NCBI GenBank assembly: GCA_047623945.1
Contig: JBLHOT010000003.1
Location: forward strand, 1 to 64,000
Direction of reading: 5' to 3'
Source: Arcticibacterium sp047623945
Lineage (GTDB): Bacteria; Bacteroidota; Bacteroidia; Cytophagales; Spirosomataceae
Length of the DNA stretch: 64,000 nt
Shown: positions 61,267-64,000 of the stretch, in pieces
Numbering within the stretch: position 1 is the stretch's first letter
Layout of the letters: every line of letters starts with the position of its first letter
Notes under the pieces: model-generated
The model's input: the letters and a program-made list of their open reading frames with translations, nothing else
What the model was told of the DNA's origin: nothing
Database searches by the model: none
Made by a program: the position numbers and the translations under genes

Positions 61267-63600
61267 ATGGCAAGAAAGAAGAAATCAGAAATCATCAAAC
61301 AGAAAGACGCCATCATGGGTTTCATGAGGCAGTTTGACCACAAAACAGCAACTTTAACAGAACTATACGAGCACTTTGGTGCCTACACAGAGGAAGATCA
61401 AATGTTCCTCAAATTGTTTGTTAAAGAATTAGAAGATGAAGGAAAAGTGAGCGAAGTAGGCAGAGGAAAATACTCGTTAATGGAGAAAGGAGAAGACAAG
61501 GGCATTTCAGGAGTTGTAGATCATGTGAACCCCAAATTCGCATTTATAAGATATGATGAAGGTGAAAAAGATATCTTCATTGATGCCGATCACCTGAATG
61601 GTGCTGTTCATGGCGATACTGTTTCTGTAATAATTACAGGAAAAGGAACTCGGAGAGGTGGAAACCCAGAGGGAAACGTTACTGCCATTATAAAACGTGG
61701 AAGAAACGAGTTGGTTGGCAAAATTAAGGTCTACGCTAGCTATGCTATTGTTAAGCCTGACAACAAGAACTTTCATGAGGATGTATTCATTGCCAAAGGC
61801 AATGTTTTTCATGCAGAAACACATGATCTAGTTATTATTAAAATATTAGAATACCCCACGAGCTTCCAGCAAGCCACGGGCCAAGTGATAGAGGTATTAG
61901 GAAAATCGGGAGATAATGATGCCGAAATGCATGCTATAATGGCCGAGTTTGGGCTTCCGATAGCTTTCCCCAAAGATGTCGAAACCTTGGCTGCTGCCAT
62001 TCCTGTGGAAATCGAGGCCACCGAGATTAAAAGAAGAAGGAATATGCGAGACACCCTTACTTTCACCATAGACCCTGCCGATGCCAAAGATTTTGACGAC
62101 GCCCTAAGTTTTAAACAAATAAACGCAGAGCGTTTCGAAGTTGGAATTCACATAGCCGATGTTTCTCATTACGTGAGGCCCGGCACCGTATTAGAAGAAG
62201 AGGCCTTTAAGAGAGCAACTTCTGTGTATTTGGTAGATAGAACTATTCCGATGCTACCTGAAAAGCTATCGAACAACCTTTGCTCTTTAAGACCTAATGA
62301 AGACAAGCTAGTTTTCTCTGCCGTTTTTGAGCTAGACAAAACAGGAAAAATTCATAAGGAGTGGTTTGGGAGGTGCATCATTCATTCAGATAAACGACTT
62401 TCCTACGAACAAGCACAAACTATCCTAGAATCAGATGAGGGTAGCTATCCTGAAGAAGCTACGCCAGAACTCAAAGCTTGTTTGCTTTTATTGAATGGCA
62501 CAGCCAAAACACTCCGAAAAGAACGCCTTCAAAATGGTGCCTTCAATTTTGAGACAAATGAGGTGAAGTTTCAACTAGATCAAAAAGGCAAGCCTCTCGG
62601 TGTTTATCAAAAAGTAAGGAAGGATGCCCATAAGTTGATTGAAGAGTTTATGCTTTTGGCTAATAAGCGTGTAGCAGAGTTTGTCTACTGGGGTAAATTT
62701 GACGAACACGTTAAAAAAACGGTTAAAGCCAATGAGGACAAAACGCCGACGATGGTGTATCGCGTGCACGAGCCACCAAATCCAGATAAAGTCACCACGT
62801 TTTCGGCTTTTGCCCGGAAACTAGGCTTTAAGATAAATGCAAACCAAGGAGCTTTATCAAATTCTCTAAATGCTCTCATGGAACAGATTGAAGGGACCCC
62901 CATGCAAAATGTCTTGGAATCTCTGGCAATAAGAACAATGTCTAAAGCTGTTTATTCTACTTCGCCACAAGGGCACTTCGGTTTAGCCTTTCAGCATTAT
63001 AGTCATTTTACGTCGCCTATTAGAAGGTATCCAGACGTAATGGCTCATAGAATGCTGCAGCATTATCTTGATAAAGGAAAGAGTTTAGACAAAGAAGATT
63101 TTGAAGAAAAGTGCAAACATTCTTCGAGTCAAGAAAAGTTAGCGGCTGAGGCAGAACGAGCCTCAATCAAGTACAAGCAAGTGGAATACATGAGCTTGCA
63201 AGACAAAAACCTAGTCTATGAAGGTGTTGTCACTGGCGTAACAGACTTCGGAATATTTGTGGAAGTAGAACAAACAGGCTGTGAGGGCATGGTTCGCTTA
63301 GCAGATTTGAATGACGACTATTATGATTTCGACGCGGATAATTATAGGGTAGTAGGTCAGCGAAAAGGGCAAATTATTGGTTTTGGAGATACGGTTAAAG
63401 TCCGTATTCAGGCTACAGATCTAGAAAAGCGTAGTATGGATCTAGACTTGGTAGAGGCTGGTGGTAAATCCTTTGTGAGTTCTGGCAATCGTGGGCGAAG
63501 CTCAAGACCATCTTCTCATAAAAACGGGAGAGGAGGGCATAAGGGCAGCAAAGTTATTCCTCCAAAGAGAGGTAAGAAGGGAAATAGGAGAAAGAGCTAG
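61267..63600 (+). CDS. rnr: Ribonuclease R
   Basis: 777 residues. Cold-shock-like OSD domains at the N-terminus (about 70-220), then the RNB domain with the metal-binding aspartates in TIDPADAKDFDDALSF, FGLAFQHYSHFTSPIRRYPD and an S1 domain (about 655-745) with YEGVVTGVTDFGIFVEVE. A basic tail (RGRSSRPSSHKNGRGGHKG) follows. It is a processive 3'-5' exoribonuclease for structured RNA. The ATG at 61267 gives MARKKKSEIIKQ. Confidence 0.97.
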   Translation: MARKKKSEIIKQKDAIMGFMRQFDHKTATLTELYEHFGAYTEEDQMFLKLFVKELEDEGKVSEVGRGKYSLMEKGEDKGISGVVDHVNPKFAFIRYDEGEKDIFIDADHLNGAVHGDTVSVIITGKGTRRGGNPEGNVTAIIKRGRNELVGKIKVYASYAIVKPDNKNFHEDVFIAKGNVFHAETHDLVIIKILEYPTSFQQATGQVIEVLGKSGDNDAEMHAIMAEFGLPIAFPKDVETLAAAIPVEIEATEIKRRRNMRDTLTFTIDPADAKDFDDALSFKQINAERFEVGIHIADVSHYVRPGTVLEEEAFKRATSVYLVDRTIPMLPEKLSNNLCSLRPNEDKLVFSAVFELDKTGKIHKEWFGRCIIHSDKRLSYEQAQTILESDEGSYPEEATPELKACLLLLNGTAKTLRKERLQNGAFNFETNEVKFQLDQKGKPLGVYQKVRKDAHKLIEEFMLLANKRVAEFVYWGKFDEHVKKTVKANEDKTPTMVYRVHEPPNPDKVTTFSAFARKLGFKINANQGALSNSLNALMEQIEGTPMQNVLESLAIRTMSKAVYSTSPQGHFGLAFQHYSHFTSPIRRYPDVMAHRMLQHYLDKGKSLDKEDFEEKCKHSSSQEKLAAEAERASIKYKQVEYMSLQDKNLVYEGVVTGVTDFGIFVEVEQTGCEGMVRLADLNDDYYDFDADNYRVVGQRKGQIIGFGDTVKVRIQATDLEKRSMDLDLVEAGGKSFVSSGNRGRSSRPSSHKNGRGGHKGSKVIPPKRGKKGNRRKS

Positions 63601-63603
63601 TCT

Positions 63604-64000
63604 TTATAACCGTTTCACACTTTCATGTTCAAAAATCATTTTGCCATCACTTGCAAATTCCCTTAGAAGGATAGGCTCGGACTTGTCGTAAACATCGTTT
63701 GGATATTGAATCTCTTTTCTTCGCCTATTGCCGGAATCGTAGTACTCTATCCAGCGACCCACTTTAGCTCCGACGTCGTATTGACCTTCTTCGGCTAAGA
63801 TTCCATTTTTATAAAAACGAAAATATTCACCGGTTTTCTTACCGTAAATCATAGGCACTACTTCTTTGATTTTTTCTTGTCCTTCGTCGAAATAGCTAAT
63901 TTCTGAGTCTTTGTAAAACCCTCTGTTATAATACTCTTTTTCTAAAAGAATAAATTCTTTATCATACGTTTCCCATCTTCCATCTAAGGTACCAAGGTAG
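63604..64000 (-). CDS. MORN-repeat-like protein, 5' truncated
   Basis: The frame is open from the window edge to the TAA at 63604, at least 131 codons. It has repeated GxW/YxxYxxGxxxxE units: GRWETYDKEFILLEKEYYN, FYKDSEISYFDEGQEK, GEYFRFYKNGILAEEGQYD and GRWIEYYDSGNRRRKEIQY. This is the toxin-antitoxin YwqK/MORN pattern common in Bacteroidota. The start lies outside the window, and the internal ATG is not the real start. Convergent with rnr, 3 bases apart. Confidence 0.8.
   Translation of the reverse strand, partial: YLGTLDGRWETYDKEFILLEKEYYNRGFYKDSEISYFDEGQEKIKEVVPMIYGKKTGEYFRFYKNGILAEEGQYDVGAKVGRWIEYYDSGNRRRKEIQYPNDVYDKSEPILLREFASDGKMIFEHESVKRL

Overview
The window is chromosomal DNA from a member of the Bacteroidota, most likely a Cytophagales-type gliding bacterium. 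The evidence is a SusC/SusD pair, the gliding lipoprotein GldB, MreBCD, many lipoprotein signal peptides, A/T-rich intergenic DNA and promoters of the Bacteroidota form TTTG-N19/20-TAnnTTTG (clearest at 45326-45356 and before the tRNA at 7370-7401). I do not assign a genus.

Layout. 0-5.5 kb: mreB-mreC-mreD plus the start of a lipoprotein gene, then a response regulator/histidine kinase pair, all on the minus strand. 5.6-7.5 kb: a tagaturonate reductase gene and tRNA-Val(TAC). 7.8-23.3 kb: a sialic-acid scavenging locus. A minus-strand operon (AGE-type epimerase, sialidase, GH20 hexosaminidase, Kelch-sodium symporter fusion, PIG-L deacetylase) faces a GntR/FCD regulator and N-acetylneuraminate lyase, followed by SusD and SusC. 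Two copies of a GT-N3-AC operator sit in front of the epimerase operon and upstream of the lyase. The GH20 and SusC genes are each broken by one frameshift and one in-frame stop. 23.7-28 kb: a penicillin-acylase-type Ntn hydrolase, a heavily decayed serine hydrolase pseudogene and an AraC regulator. A ~190 bp relic of a second acylase gene lies 5 kb away at 18263-18449. 28.3-33.9 kb: acyl-CoA dehydrogenase, SDR reductase, gcvT, a ModF-like double ATPase and a K+ channel. 33.9-41.4 kb: a TetR-controlled RND efflux operon with overlapping accessory genes and clear palindromic operator candidates. 41.4-46.3 kb: gldB, an ABC exporter, a Fur-family gene, engB and a ROK kinase. 46.3-61 kb: an accessory region. 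61.2-64 kb: RNase R and part of a MORN-like gene.

The 46-61 kb stretch is the most unusual. It holds a REP-associated tyrosine transposase (RAYT) and at least six short palindromes built on GCCGAGTC/GACTCGGC. A second palindrome family is built on CGAGGTC-N5-GACCTCG. Two sets of larger direct repeats bracket gene cassettes: one pair around an esterase/FG-GAP protein pair, one pair around a GMC oxidoreductase. It also contains a two-gene module (an HEMLH metallopeptidase-like protein followed by a small exported protein), and a decayed second copy of that module lies 11 kb away with a palindrome at its truncation edge. I read this as RAYT/REP-associated turnover of an undescribed exported metallopeptidase module.

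Pseudogene calls rest on reading the sequence in all frames. True decay cannot be told from sequencing error without reads. The broken genes carry three different stop codons, so recoding or an altered genetic code does not explain them.
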